Made by a program: the position numbers and the translations under genes. The notes beneath the pieces were generated by a model that saw nothing but the letters and a program-made list of their open reading frames with translations, was not told where the DNA came from and searched no databases. From positions 1-49,281 of the forward strand of contig NZ_WSRZ01000028.1 in the NCBI RefSeq assembly GCF_009828585.1: a stretch of 49,281 bases of DNA, written 5' to 3'. This DNA comes from Shewanella litoralis. GTDB lineage: Bacteria > Pseudomonadota > Gammaproteobacteria > Enterobacterales > Shewanellaceae. Below, in pieces: positions 17,030 to 25,974 of the stretch. Positions within the stretch are counted from its first letter, which is position 1, and each line of letters begins with the position of its first letter.

Positions 17030-19426
17030 TTAAAACTCATATTTAATCGTAGCTGTGGTCGTACGGCCATTAATTGTTCGAGCTCTGATAATGTTGTTAT
17101 CAGGAATTGAACCCTCTTCGGCTTCAGTAATGCCCACAGTATCAAATAAGTTATTGACGTTTAATGCTAGCGATAACGCGTCAGTTAAGTTGTATGATGC
17201 AAATGCGTTAACCTGAGTATAGCCATCAAACTCTAAATCGTTATTATCTTGTGCGTAAGTGTCTGTCGTACCAATTAAATTGACACCAACAGAGCCTTTA
17301 TCAAAGTTATAACGACCCATTAGCGAGTAAATAAAATCAGCCTGACGACGAGGAGTATTACCAATAACATCTGGGTTAAGCGCATCCTTAACAATTTCTG
17401 CATCTGTCCAGGTCACGTTACCGCGGAAATCAAAGTCACCTAGATAGTAAGCGCCTTCTAGCTCCAGTCCTTTTGCCTCATATTTACGGTCAAAAAAGTT
17501 TTGACTAGTGGCTTCAAAGTTTTGCTCTTCGGTTTCAGAGTAAAACGCAGTGGCAAATACCGACAAGCTGTCGTAACGATATTTAACACCCATTTCATAT
17601 TGATCAACTTCATCGACCGAGTCTTCATCAGCAACAGAACCATCGGCACGCACTTTACCAAATAATAAGCGGTCAGCATTAGCACGACCACCATGGCTAA
17701 TACGGCCAAATGCCGCTAAATCTTCAGAGATTTGGTAGTTAGCACCTAATGAATATGAAGTGTAACCCCAGTCGTAATTAACCAATTGTGGGTTAGCATT
17801 ATCTATTGACGATACACTCAGTTCAGGCTGAGAAATGGTGCCGTCACGATTCATATCAACTTGTGACTGAACATTACCCGCGTAATAACCACTGGCATCA
17901 CCAGAGTCATAACGTACGCTACCGTCTAGCGATAAGTCGCCAAACTTAGTTGATGCGGCAATATAAGGTGCTTTAATGGTATAGTCAGAATCGTAATTAC
18001 GTTGACAACAGTTACCCCAGTAAGGCACGCCATAGGCGTATAAACCGTTATCAGAATATGACGTACCGTCAGCAGCAACTACATCAAGAAGCGCAGCATT
18101 ATCGCCCTTCACTTCCATTAAGTATGAGTTCCACATCCAGCTCATATTGATGTTTTGAGTGGCGGTATAAAAACCAAAAGTGACATTTGAGTCGTCAAAC
18201 GTTTTGGTTAACTTCATGTCATTCACAATCGAACCAAAATCGTTCATAGTGACGTCGAATGTATGAATTCGCATCGCTAGGTCGCTTTGAAAAACCTCAC
18301 CCGCATTGGCACCGTTGGCATAAAGTAATTGCGAACCAGCCCCACCAATACTATCAGCGATGCTTGAGCTACTGCCTACCTCGGCAGGGATCAACGACAT
18401 AAAGTTGCCGCTAACATCAGAGACACGGAAACGGTTTTCAACTAACCAATCCTCTCCAAGATCAAATGAAGCCTCTAAGCCCACGGAATTCACAATGGGG
18501 TTCATGCCATCTCGCATATCACCACGGCTAATATTACCGTCTGCATCTAATCGCAATGTCGATAACATATTTGCTGAATGAACGGTATCTGACTTGGAAT
18601 CAAAACCAGCAATTGAGCTACCATCTGAATACATAGGCATCGGTAAGTAGCCAATGCTCTTATCGTCTAAATGTTTAAAGTATAAACGGACATAACCGCT
18701 ATCAAATTCTTTAGTGATATTGGCCTTAATTTGTCCGCCTTTGTTGGCCGTATAGCCTGGGTCTCTAGGACCATCACCAGTACGAACAAAACCACCAATA
18801 TGGAAACGCATTGAATCGTTAATACTTGCACCATATTCAAAATCGGTACGCAGCGTGTCGTAATCTAAACCCACAGTAGATGAAACACTGCCCGCGTCAC
18901 TAGTGCCGGTTTTGCTAATGACGTTGATAATACCGCCAGGCGCGTTACTGGCCGCTGTTGATGCTGAACCACCACGGATTGATTCGATAGTTTGCGTTGT
19001 AGAATCAATACGTAAAAAGATGTCTGCGTTACCAAAGGCGATATCGCCAAACTGTAAAATGGGTAAACCGTCTTCTTGGATCTGTAAAAACTTAGCACCA
19101 CCTGAAGCCACTGGTAAACCGCGCACTGCGATGTTTGCATTGCCCTCACCACCCGTTGACTCGACTTTCATCCCCGGAATAATTCGAAATGCTTCAGCAG
19201 ATGAGCGTGGCGAACTGATCGCCAAATCGTCTGGAGATAAGCTACTAACAGAAACACTAGAGTCCATTACGCGAGTTCCACGAGCTACACCTGTAACAGT
19301 AATACGCTCAAGGCCAATGGCATCTTTTTGTGTGTCGGTTGTTTCTGCGTCAGCAGCCCATAGGCTTGAGCTAACCATCATTGCAAGCGTACTGAGTACA
19401 AACTTTTTCGATGTGCTGTTTATCAT
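17030..19426 (-). CDS. TonB-dependent outer-membrane receptor, probably for sucrose
   Basis: The 798-aa protein has a signal peptide ending near residue 25 (VSSSLWA), a TonB-box-like ERITVTG at about 40-46, a plug domain with RGLPVASGG and RGGSASTAASNAPGGIINVISKTG, and a beta-barrel closing with an aromatic residue (IKYEF). It is predicted to import a sugar across the outer membrane using TonB energy. Sucrose is inferred from its place with scrK, the permease and sucrose phosphorylase and from the 18-bp palindrome 238 bases upstream, which matches the one before the phosphorylase gene. Confidence 0.9.
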   Translation of the reverse strand: MINSTSKKFVLSTLAMMVSSSLWAADAETTDTQKDAIGLERITVTGVARGTRVMDSSVSVSSLSPDDLAISSPRSSAEAFRIIPGMKVESTGGEGNANIAVRGLPVASGGAKFLQIQEDGLPILQFGDIAFGNADIFLRIDSTTQTIESIRGGSASTAASNAPGGIINVISKTGTSDAGSVSSTVGLDYDTLRTDFEYGASINDSMRFHIGGFVRTGDGPRDPGYTANKGGQIKANITKEFDSGYVRLYFKHLDDKSIGYLPMPMYSDGSSIAGFDSKSDTVHSANMLSTLRLDADGNISRGDMRDGMNPIVNSVGLEASFDLGEDWLVENRFRVSDVSGNFMSLIPAEVGSSSSIADSIGGAGSQLLYANGANAGEVFQSDLAMRIHTFDVTMNDFGSIVNDMKLTKTFDDSNVTFGFYTATQNINMSWMWNSYLMEVKGDNAALLDVVAADGTSYSDNGLYAYGVPYWGNCCQRNYDSDYTIKAPYIAASTKFGDLSLDGSVRYDSGDASGYYAGNVQSQVDMNRDGTISQPELSVSSIDNANPQLVNYDWGYTSYSLGANYQISEDLAAFGRISHGGRANADRLLFGKVRADGSVADEDSVDEVDQYEMGVKYRYDSLSVFATAFYSETEEQNFEATSQNFFDRKYEAKGLELEGAYYLGDFDFRGNVTWTDAEIVKDALNPDVIGNTPRRQADFIYSLMGRYNFDKGSVGVNLIGTTDTYAQDNNDLEFDGYTQVNAFASYNLTDALSLALNVNNLFDTVGITEAEEGSIPDNNIIRARTINGRTTTATIKYEF

Positions 19427-19496
19427 TTTTATGTCCCCACATAGAGTGTATTGATGCAGTTGAATATCCCCATAACAGCATCGTTATTATTTTTTC

Positions 19497-19514
19497 ATCT
19501 CAATCGATTTAAGC
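19497..19514. promoter_or_regulatory. Degenerate ScrR-like half site upstream of the receptor
   Basis: This stretch shares the AATCGATT core with the two perfect 18-bp palindromes but matches them at only about 12 of 18 positions. It lies 70 bases before the receptor start and may be a weak secondary site. Confidence 0.25.
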
Positions 19515-19663
19515 TTATCTAGGCCAACTTAGTGAAATATGCTCTGAGTTGAGCGATTCACTTAATCCAGCTAAATCGGTTGTGTTGTGAGTAGGCTTAA
19601 ATCCCATGTTTAAGCCCAAAGCCAACCCGTTTTTAACTCAAGTTAAAGCGTAAACAAAAACTC

Positions 19664-19681
19664 AACTTAATCGATTAAGTT
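19664..19681. promoter_or_regulatory. ScrR operator upstream of the receptor-scrK unit
   Basis: AACTTAATCGATTAAGTT is a perfect 18-bp palindrome with the CG centre typical of LacI-family operators. An identical copy lies at 21163-21180, upstream of the phosphorylase gene. The 377-base gap 19427-19802 contains no gene; this is its main feature. Confidence 0.8.
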
Positions 19682-19802
19682 ACAAATTAGCAACTAATTA
19701 AATAATTGCAAGTACAATTTATGTTCAAAGCAACGTGAAATTTAACAAATATGACTTAAGTAAATGTTTATTCTATAAATATGATTTTATCAAAGTGTTC
19801 AA

Positions 19803-21023
19803 TTATTCAACATTCGATGTGAGTAAGTGTCCTGAGGGATCGCGTAACAGGTTATAAGCAGCCATAAAACACAATAAAAAAGCAAAACCAGTAGCAAGGT
19901 AAAAACCATATTTAACATGGCCAAATATATCACCCACAAATCCCATTAATAACGGCCCTAATGCCGCAGATAACGCTGTAAAAAACAAAATAACGCCTGC
20001 AACAGAACCATGCTGCTCCACAGGGAAACAACTGATCCCCTTAGAGTTTAGTGTTGGGTATATCATCGACATAAATAAGCCAGACAAAGGCAATAAAATT
20101 ACCGCTGCTGATATGCCATATATCATTGCACCTAAGTAACATAAGCTGATCGCCAAACTGAACCAAAACATCACCTGCTGCCAGCTAAACCGATTAAGAA
20201 TCCAGCCACCTAAAAACCGTCCAAGCGCTCGCAAAGTAAAGAAGATGGTTAACGCATACGTCGCAACTACGACTAAATCACCTTGATAATTGAGTAGTAA
20301 GGTTGGCATCCACACATAAATGGCAACTTCGGTAGCAACATACAAACCAATAGCCAATGAATACCCTAATGCATACGGGTTTTTCATCATTTTAAAGGTG
20401 CTAGCTAAGTTGATATCTTGCGTAGATGAGCGCTTAATTTGTGGATACGGTGCACGATAAGCCAGCCAACATAACACTAAGCAAAATACCCCAGCACCAA
20501 AATAAAGGTATTTCCATGACACACCGGTCACCAGCAAATAGCTCACAATTGCAGGGCCAACCATTGCGCCAACACCAAAGAATCCTTCAACGGTATTCAT
20601 AGTGCTTGAGTGTTGTTTTGAGTTTGTAGAAATATCCCCAATGAGTCCCAGCGCTCCCGTTTTAAATACACCAATGGCAATCCCGACTAAGGCGAGTAAA
20701 AACAGGAAATAATAAAATGATTCACCTAACGCAAACATAAAACTCGCGGCAGCAAACAATAACAATCCCATTAGGATTGTGGTTTTACGACCTAACTTGT
20801 CAGCCAAAAAGCCTAAAAATAGCCCACTCAATGCAATAAATAACATTGGCATATAATGAAAAGCACTTGCTTGCGACATTGATAAATCAAATGTTGTAAT
20901 TAATTCAGGGATAATCACCCCCACAGCATCAGAAGTCATTGCGAACATAAAAAACATCAAATATGTCAACATTCTAATCCGTGCATTACCGCTATTTTCA
21001 TTTGTATTCAAATGACTAACCAT
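19803..21023 (-). CDS. scrT: MFS sugar permease, probably sucrose
   Basis: The 406-aa product is a 12-helix major-facilitator transporter. The GFLADKLGRKTTILMG sequence between helices 2 and 3 is the family signature. The ATG at 21023 has AAGAAGG eight bases upstream; a GTG three codons earlier is less likely. Sucrose import across the inner membrane is inferred from its position, divergent from sucrose phosphorylase with a perfect LacI-type palindrome in the shared promoter region. Import without phosphorylation fits the presence of a phosphorylase rather than a sucrose-6-phosphate hydrolase. Confidence 0.8.
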   Translation of the reverse strand: MVSHLNTNENSGNARIRMLTYLMFFMFAMTSDAVGVIIPELITTFDLSMSQASAFHYMPMLFIALSGLFLGFLADKLGRKTTILMGLLLFAAASFMFALGESFYYFLFLLALVGIAIGVFKTGALGLIGDISTNSKQHSSTMNTVEGFFGVGAMVGPAIVSYLLVTGVSWKYLYFGAGVFCLVLCWLAYRAPYPQIKRSSTQDINLASTFKMMKNPYALGYSLAIGLYVATEVAIYVWMPTLLLNYQGDLVVVATYALTIFFTLRALGRFLGGWILNRFSWQQVMFWFSLAISLCYLGAMIYGISAAVILLPLSGLFMSMIYPTLNSKGISCFPVEQHGSVAGVILFFTALSAALGPLLMGFVGDIFGHVKYGFYLATGFAFLLCFMAAYNLLRDPSGHLLTSNVE

Positions 21024-21162
21024 ACTGTCCACCTTCTTGTTATATGCTCTTATTTGTGGTTTATGAGTCGAATTTTCCGCTCACATTCGTTTTCTCCCAC
21101 AGAAAACGAACTCAATTTTTAAACAAAGCCCTTGAATAATGTTTCATCTTGGTTAAATATAC

Positions 21163-21180
21163 AACTTAATCGATTAAGTT
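21163..21180. promoter_or_regulatory. ScrR operator between the permease and scrP
   Basis: This is the second exact copy of AACTTAATCGATTAAGTT. It lies 31 bases before scrP and 139 bases before the permease start, so one site could control both divergent genes. Confidence 0.82.
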
Positions 21181-21211
21181 TTTTAAGAAATCTACTTTAA
21201 GAGTCGCCAAA

Positions 21212-22693
21212 ATGAAAAATAATGTTCAGCTGATCACATACGTAGATCGTATAGCTCACTCAAATTTAAAAGGGCTCAAACAGGTTCTAGACACAGAACT
21301 ACATGATCTTTTTGGTGGTGTACATCTATTGCCTTTTTACTACCCTATTGATGGTAGCGATGCCGGATTTGACCCAATCGATCACGGCAAAGTAGATGAA
21401 CGCTTGGGTGATTGGAATGACGTTAAACAAATTGGCCAGCAATACGACATTATGGCCGACTTAATCGTTAACCATATGTCTGCCGAATCGACTGAGTTTC
21501 AAGACGTATTAGCAAACGGCAAACAATCGGTTTATTGGGGCTTATTCTTAACCAAAGACAGCGTGTTCCCAAATGGCTTAAGTGCAGAAGACCAGGCTAA
21601 AATTTATCGCCCTCGCCCAGGCAGTTGTTTCACAACCTACACATTGGCAGATGGCTCTGAGGTTGAATTTTGGACCACATTTACCGCAAACCAAATTGAC
21701 ATCAATGTGCACACCGAAGCAGGTAAAACGCATTTAAATAATGTGTTAAGCCGATTTCATGAAAGTAAAGTAGACCTTATCAGGCTCGATGCTGCTGGTT
21801 ATGCCATTAAAAAACCTGGCACCAGTTGTTTTATGATTGATGAGTCATTTGCATTTGTGGATGAGCTAGCCAAACAAGCCAACAGCCTTGGCATGACCAC
21901 ATTAGCCGAGATCCACTCACATTATAAAACTCAAATCGACATCGCTAAACGTGTTGATATGGTGTACGACTTTGCACTGCCGCCATTGATTTTACACAGC
22001 TTATTTAGCAAGGATGCGAGCGCCTTAACTCACTGGTTATCAATAGCCCCTCGAAACTGCGTAACCGTACTAGATACCCACGATGGTATTGGTATTATCG
22101 ATGCGGGACCTGTTGGCAATAAAGCGGGTTTATTAACGCCAGCTGAAATAGACAACCTGGTTAATCAAATTCACAGCAACAGCAAAGGTGAGAGCTTACA
22201 GGCAACAGGCGCTGCAGCAAGCAACGTAGACCTCTACCAAGTGAATTGTACTTATTACGATGCACTGGCTCAAAACGATGTAGATTACTTAATTGCGCGC
22301 AGTATTCAGTTTTTTGCCCCTGGCATTCCGCAGGTGTATTACACAGGGTTACTGGCCGAAACCAACGCAATGGAATTACTCAACAAGACTCAAGTAGGAC
22401 GCGATATTAACCGCCCTTATTTGCATGTGAGTGATATCCAAACATCAATGCAAAAACCTGTGGTAAAAGCATTGTGTGAACTTATTAAGTTGCGTAATAC
22501 CCTACCGGCGTTTAATGGTGAATTTAGCATGAGCTATGACAATCAGCAGTTACAGCTAACCTGGATAAATGGTGATGACACTGCGAGGTTAATCGTTGAT
22601 TTTGCGATTAAAGATGCTCAAATCAGTGTCACAAATAAACAACAATCTCAACGTATCGTACTCACGGAGTTACTTGCAAAACACCAACAGTAA
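21212..22693 (+). CDS. scrP: Sucrose phosphorylase (GH13)
   Basis: The enzyme cleaves sucrose with phosphate to alpha-glucose-1-phosphate and fructose, saving one ATP. The 493-aa protein is a GH13 enzyme of the sucrose-phosphorylase subfamily. The nucleophile is Asp193 in RLDAAGYAIKK, the acid/base Glu233 in LAEIHSHY, and the transition-state stabiliser Asp291 in LDTHDGIGIID; these lie one residue off the positions known for the Bifidobacterium adolescentis enzyme. It is the only gene in its unit, preceded by a perfect ScrR-type operator and followed by a terminator. A relative acting on sucrose-6-phosphate or glucosylglycerol is a less likely alternative. Confidence 0.9.
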   Translation: MKNNVQLITYVDRIAHSNLKGLKQVLDTELHDLFGGVHLLPFYYPIDGSDAGFDPIDHGKVDERLGDWNDVKQIGQQYDIMADLIVNHMSAESTEFQDVLANGKQSVYWGLFLTKDSVFPNGLSAEDQAKIYRPRPGSCFTTYTLADGSEVEFWTTFTANQIDINVHTEAGKTHLNNVLSRFHESKVDLIRLDAAGYAIKKPGTSCFMIDESFAFVDELAKQANSLGMTTLAEIHSHYKTQIDIAKRVDMVYDFALPPLILHSLFSKDASALTHWLSIAPRNCVTVLDTHDGIGIIDAGPVGNKAGLLTPAEIDNLVNQIHSNSKGESLQATGAAASNVDLYQVNCTYYDALAQNDVDYLIARSIQFFAPGIPQVYYTGLLAETNAMELLNKTQVGRDINRPYLHVSDIQTSMQKPVVKALCELIKLRNTLPAFNGEFSMSYDNQQLQLTWINGDDTARLIVDFAIKDAQISVTNKQQSQRIVLTELLAKHQQ

Positions 22694-22715
22694 CCATCCG
22701 TGTTTACAACAATAA

Positions 22716-22742
22716 GGCGCCAATAATTGGCGCCATATTTTT
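22716..22742 (+). terminator. Terminator of scrP
   Basis: An 8-bp stem (GGCGCCAA / TTGGCGCC) with a 3-base loop is followed by ATA and a T-run. It lies 23 bases after the scrP stop, between convergent genes. Confidence 0.85.
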
Positions 22743-22789
22743 TAGGTCAAACTCAGTTAAAGTACAACGTTAATAATTTAGCATTCATG

Positions 22790-23821
22790 CTAGCAACTGC
22801 CACCTCGCGACAATTCATAACCTAGCACCTCAGCATGATGGGCATCTGCAATAAACATTTCTGCCGCTTTACGCCCTTTTTGTTCCGAATGTTGATAAAC
22901 CGTAGTTAACTTAGGAGTGGTCCGCATACCTTCATCAATACCGTCAAAACCAACAACCCGAATATCTTCAGGTATACGGATCCCTTGCTGAACCGCTTCG
23001 CGCATTAAGCTCAATGCAATTAAGTCACTCATGCACAAAAATACATTAGGACGAGGCACACTATTTAACGCCTCTTTAGCTGCGATACTCGCAAAATCTG
23101 CATTACTTTCAGGAATATTCCAAATACGATCATCACCTAACTTAACCCCTGTATCACTAATGGCATCTAAATACCCTTGTAGGCGTTGATGCGCTACAGA
23201 TGTGTCGATTTCCATCGAATGGATGTCATAAACGCGGCACGTTAAATGAGTATCGAGTAGACGTAAGCCTAAAATGGCCACTTGATCTTGCGAGGATTGA
23301 ATAGCCAGTTTTGCCACCTCATAGGCCCCCGCTTTATTATCAATACTCACAGACGCACTTCGATGGATATTAAAATCAACAGTAACGACTTTTTTACGAA
23401 TTTTTTTCAGCTGCTCAGCCAACAGTCGATTACGTGGACGACCATAACAAATAAAACCATCAACAAAATCATTCACACCATTTACATTATCTGAACTGCC
23501 AGAAAACAAGAGCAAATTAATTTTATGTTGCTCAAATACGGCGGCGACCCCTTTCATAAAACGGCTTGCGACCGGATCTGACACCATGTATTCAATACTG
23601 TCTGACAACACCAGGGCAACAGTATCAAACTTACCACGGCGTAATGATTGCGCGGCCTTGTTAGGCCCAAAGTAACCTAACTCGTTACACGCTGCCAAAA
23701 TTTCAGTGCGGCGCTTTTCCGACAATTGATCAGGACGATTAAAAGCATTAGACACAGTCGCATTCGACACGCCTAATTCTTTAGCGATACTTTTTAATGT
23801 CCAATGCTTAGGGTCTGACAT
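22790..23821 (-). CDS. scrR: LacI-family regulator of the sucrose locus
   Basis: The 343-aa protein has the LacI helix-turn-helix at the N-terminus (TLKSIAKELGVSNATVSNAFNRPDQLSEKRR, about residues 7-37) and a sugar-binding effector domain of the periplasmic-binding-protein fold (VVGFDGIDEGMRTTPKLTTVYQ near the end). The ATG at 23821 is chosen because the helix-turn-helix then starts at the usual position; the longer reading begins with TTG and has no binding site. It is convergent with scrP. The two identical 18-bp palindromes in the locus are its likely operators. No such site is seen before its own gene. Confidence 0.88.
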   Translation of the reverse strand: MSDPKHWTLKSIAKELGVSNATVSNAFNRPDQLSEKRRTEILAACNELGYFGPNKAAQSLRRGKFDTVALVLSDSIEYMVSDPVASRFMKGVAAVFEQHKINLLLFSGSSDNVNGVNDFVDGFICYGRPRNRLLAEQLKKIRKKVVTVDFNIHRSASVSIDNKAGAYEVAKLAIQSSQDQVAILGLRLLDTHLTCRVYDIHSMEIDTSVAHQRLQGYLDAISDTGVKLGDDRIWNIPESNADFASIAAKEALNSVPRPNVFLCMSDLIALSLMREAVQQGIRIPEDIRVVGFDGIDEGMRTTPKLTTVYQHSEQKGRKAAEMFIADAHHAEVLGYELSRGGSC

Positions 23822-23970
23822 ATGGGTCTGCTTTAGTCGTAGCTGAGCTCGCAATGAGCAATAGATAATATGAATATACCGATGCAAGACATTGAAAACA
23901 ATCTAAGAGGAACTATACGGAGAGATAAAGCGTGCCCATGCGGAATGCTGGACACAAATTAAACAAATAC

Positions 23971-24018
23971 TAGGGCCTGCTGATCTTTCAAAGTTGTTTT
24001 TGCAGCGAAGATTCAACA
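23971..24018. repeat. Hairpin/MITE-like intergenic repeat
   Basis: CTAGGGCCTGCTGATCTTTC and, after about 12 bases, a near complement ending GATTCAACAGGACCTAG form a long imperfect inverted repeat with CTAGG at both ends. It lies between the regulator and the NlpC gene and encodes nothing. The form suggests a small non-autonomous palindromic element; family membership needs a genome-wide search. Confidence 0.5.
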
Positions 24019-24029
24019 GGACCTAGGGG

Positions 24030-24593
24030 TTATTCTTGTAAATCGTAATGCTGGGCGTAATCAACTAAACTGGCTATCGACATATTTTGCTGTTCTGTCG
24101 GCTTGTTTAGACGCTTAGCAAACCAATAACGTGGCTTCCAATAGACATTATTTAAACTAGAAATTTTCACACCCTTTTTAGTCGAGGCATGTAAAAACTT
24201 ATCCTGTCCCATGTAAATCCCTACATGGCGTGCGGTTCTACCGGTTTTGAAAAACACTAAATCACCAATAACAAGCTCACTTCTTGGGACTTCTTTACCT
24301 AAAATACGTTGTGCATTAACCGAGCGCGGTAATTTGCTGCCCACAATGTCCAGGTAAGCCAAATACACAAAGCCTGAACAATCAATACCGTTACGGCTTA
24401 GGCCGCCTAAACGATAAGGCGTGCCTTTCCATTGATCATGAAAACTGAGTAAGTTTGACTCACTCCACTTAGGCGGCTCAGGCTTAAGCATAGGTGGCAC
24501 CACCACAGGTTTAGGGGCTTGCACCACTGGCGGGTTAGATGCACACGCTGACAACAACACCACTAAACAAGCAAATAATATTCTTTTAGCCAA
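24030..24593 (-). CDS. NlpC/P60 lipoprotein, probable peptidoglycan endopeptidase
   Basis: The protein is predicted to cut peptide crosslinks or stem peptides of murein at the outer membrane. The 187-aa product has a lipoprotein signal (lipobox LLSAC), a proline-rich linker, and an NlpC/P60 domain from about residue 53: the catalytic Cys in NGIDCSGFV, His in RHVGIYMG and a third polar His in FLHAST. This matches the Spr/NlpC branch. It stands alone between the sucrose regulator and a TetR gene. Confidence 0.9.
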   Translation of the reverse strand: MAKRILFACLVVLLSACASNPPVVQAPKPVVVPPMLKPEPPKWSESNLLSFHDQWKGTPYRLGGLSRNGIDCSGFVYLAYLDIVGSKLPRSVNAQRILGKEVPRSELVIGDLVFFKTGRTARHVGIYMGQDKFLHASTKKGVKISSLNNVYWKPRYWFAKRLNKPTEQQNMSIASLVDYAQHYDLQE

Positions 24594-24691
24594 CTCGACC
24601 CACTCCAGACCCGAAAAAAATCACCGAAATATAAAGACCTTTAGATAAATACACAATCAAAATACGTCACAAGCCACTGAGTAAAGCTAAT

Positions 24692-25276
24692 TTAACGGGT
24701 AATTAGCTGCATACATTGCACAATGGCGCGTTTTGCTGCGGTTTTATCTGCTTTAATTTGACAGCGTAGCATAGTCCCTTGCCAATTTGACCAAAAAATG
24801 TTCGATAACACACTAGCACTCATGTCTGTTTTAATAAACCCTTGCTGCTGACCTTGCTCAATAAGCGCATTAAATAGACTCAACCACTGGTCAAACAGTT
24901 GATTAAGTGTCTGATGCAGCAATGTCATTTGCGGATTAACTTCAACCATTAAGTTACCCATTAAGCACCCGCGGGGTTGGCTGTCGCTAAACAAAAAGTC
25001 GATCAGTTGATGGTAGCCGCCCAATACCGCGGTGATATTGGTTTTAAAGTTAGCATTAGGGTCCATGGCTATTGGGGCGATACGTTGGCCAAAATAATAT
25101 TGTGCAACTTCGGCGGCAAACGCTTCTTTACTGGCAAAATAGTGATAAAACGATCCCTTAGGAATGCCCACTTCATCCAAAATGAGTTTAATCCCCACGG
25201 CGCTGTATCCGTGTAAAGCAAATAGCTTTTCACCGACGGCGCAAATTGACTGTTTACTGGTGGTATTTTTGTTCAT
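24692..25276 (-). CDS. TetR-family regulator, NemR/AcuR-like
   Basis: The 194-aa protein has a TetR DNA-binding domain (GYSAVGIKLILDEVGIPKGSFYHYFASKEAF, about 19-49) and a C-terminal domain with QPRGCLMGNL, a pattern common in the NemR/AcuR group, which senses reactive electrophiles. A palindrome with AGAC/GTCT arms lies 36 bases upstream of its start and is a likely autoregulatory site. No oxidoreductase gene stands next to it, so its target is not evident. Confidence 0.82.
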   Translation of the reverse strand: MNKNTTSKQSICAVGEKLFALHGYSAVGIKLILDEVGIPKGSFYHYFASKEAFAAEVAQYYFGQRIAPIAMDPNANFKTNITAVLGGYHQLIDFLFSDSQPRGCLMGNLMVEVNPQMTLLHQTLNQLFDQWLSLFNALIEQGQQQGFIKTDMSASVLSNIFWSNWQGTMLRCQIKADKTAAKRAIVQCMQLITR

Positions 25277-25310
25277 AGTTTCTCCAATTTTGGCGCTACG
25301 ATAAACAAAA

Positions 25311-25327
25311 ATAGACCAGTCGTCTAT
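25311..25327. promoter_or_regulatory. Palindrome upstream of the NemR-like gene
   Basis: ATAGAC and GTCTAT are separated by 5 bases. Its AGAC-type half-sites resemble operators described for NemR-like TetR regulators. Position just upstream of the regulator gene supports autoregulation. Confidence 0.55.
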
Positions 25328-25429
25328 ACATTTCCAGTTTATTAATAATATTGGAGGCCGCTGCAGATAAACAGCGTTAAAAAGGCTGTGGCATAAGCAG
25401 CTTTAGTGGGCTAAGTGTTGTCGGCATAA

Positions 25430-25572
25430 GTGAGATTGAGGTTAGAGGCATTGATGTAAAAGAGTCAGACAATGAGTTGCGATTAGTCACTGGCAATGAG
25501 CAACTACTAATGAGCAACGGCTAATGAGTAGCTGGTAGTGAGCAAAGAGCGAGTAACAAATAACGAGTCGCC
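25430..25572. repeat. Degenerate repeat-rich intergenic stretch
   Basis: The gap 25328-25577 has no gene. Its right half repeats variants of AATGAGCAACTA and GAGTAGC in loose tandem (around 25465-25570), as if built from slipped copies of a short unit. No function is evident. Confidence 0.4.
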
Positions 25573-25577
25573 AGGTA

Positions 25578-25847
25578 TTAGTGGGTATTTTGCTGAATGG
25601 ACTCATCTAGCAGCTGTTGTGTGTTTAAACGTTTTTGGCGACGTTCATCATCGATATGCTGATTAACCAATTGCTCACATTGTTTTTGTTGATCATATTG
25701 GCTTAATGGATCGGTCGTTTTATCTGTTTGTGCCTGGCATAACACGCTACTGCAACCGCTTAACAACACACTCGCAGCCACAACTAAGACCGGGAAATAC
25801 CTCGATGATACTACCAAATAATCACGCCTTGTTTTGTCATCATGCAT
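25578..25847 (-). CDS. Small lipoprotein of unknown function
   Basis: The 89-aa product has a basic start, a hydrophobic stretch and a lipobox LLSGC near residue 32, then a charged, glutamine-rich tail with no recognisable domain. The ATG follows AGGAG at a spacing of 10. It is downstream of the BON-protein gene on the same strand, separated by a terminator and a 16-bp tandem array. Confidence 0.65.
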   Translation of the reverse strand: MHDDKTRRDYLVVSSRYFPVLVVAASVLLSGCSSVLCQAQTDKTTDPLSQYDQQKQCEQLVNQHIDDERRQKRLNTQQLLDESIQQNTH

Positions 25848-25864
25848 ATCATCTTTACTCCTTT

Positions 25865-25927
25865 AAAAAATGACCCCTGTAAAAAGTTATTCCATTAAAA
25901 AGTGACCCTATTAAAATATGCCCCATT
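25865..25927. repeat. Four tandem 16-bp repeats upstream of the small lipoprotein gene
   Basis: Four consecutive units, of 16, 16, 16 and 15 bases, follow the pattern AAAAA-N-TGACCCCATT with changes in each copy. They lie between the terminator of the BON gene and the start of the lipoprotein gene and so fall in its promoter region. Confidence 0.65.
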
Positions 25928-25928
25928 A

Positions 25929-25951
25929 AAAAACCAGCCCGAAGGCTGGTT
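25929..25951 (-). terminator. Terminator of the BON-domain gene
   Basis: On the minus strand AACCAGCC and GGCTGGTT enclose a TTCG tetraloop, followed by a T-run, 24 bases after the stop codon. Confidence 0.88.
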
Positions 25952-25974
25952 AATAATATGCTAATCAATCACGA

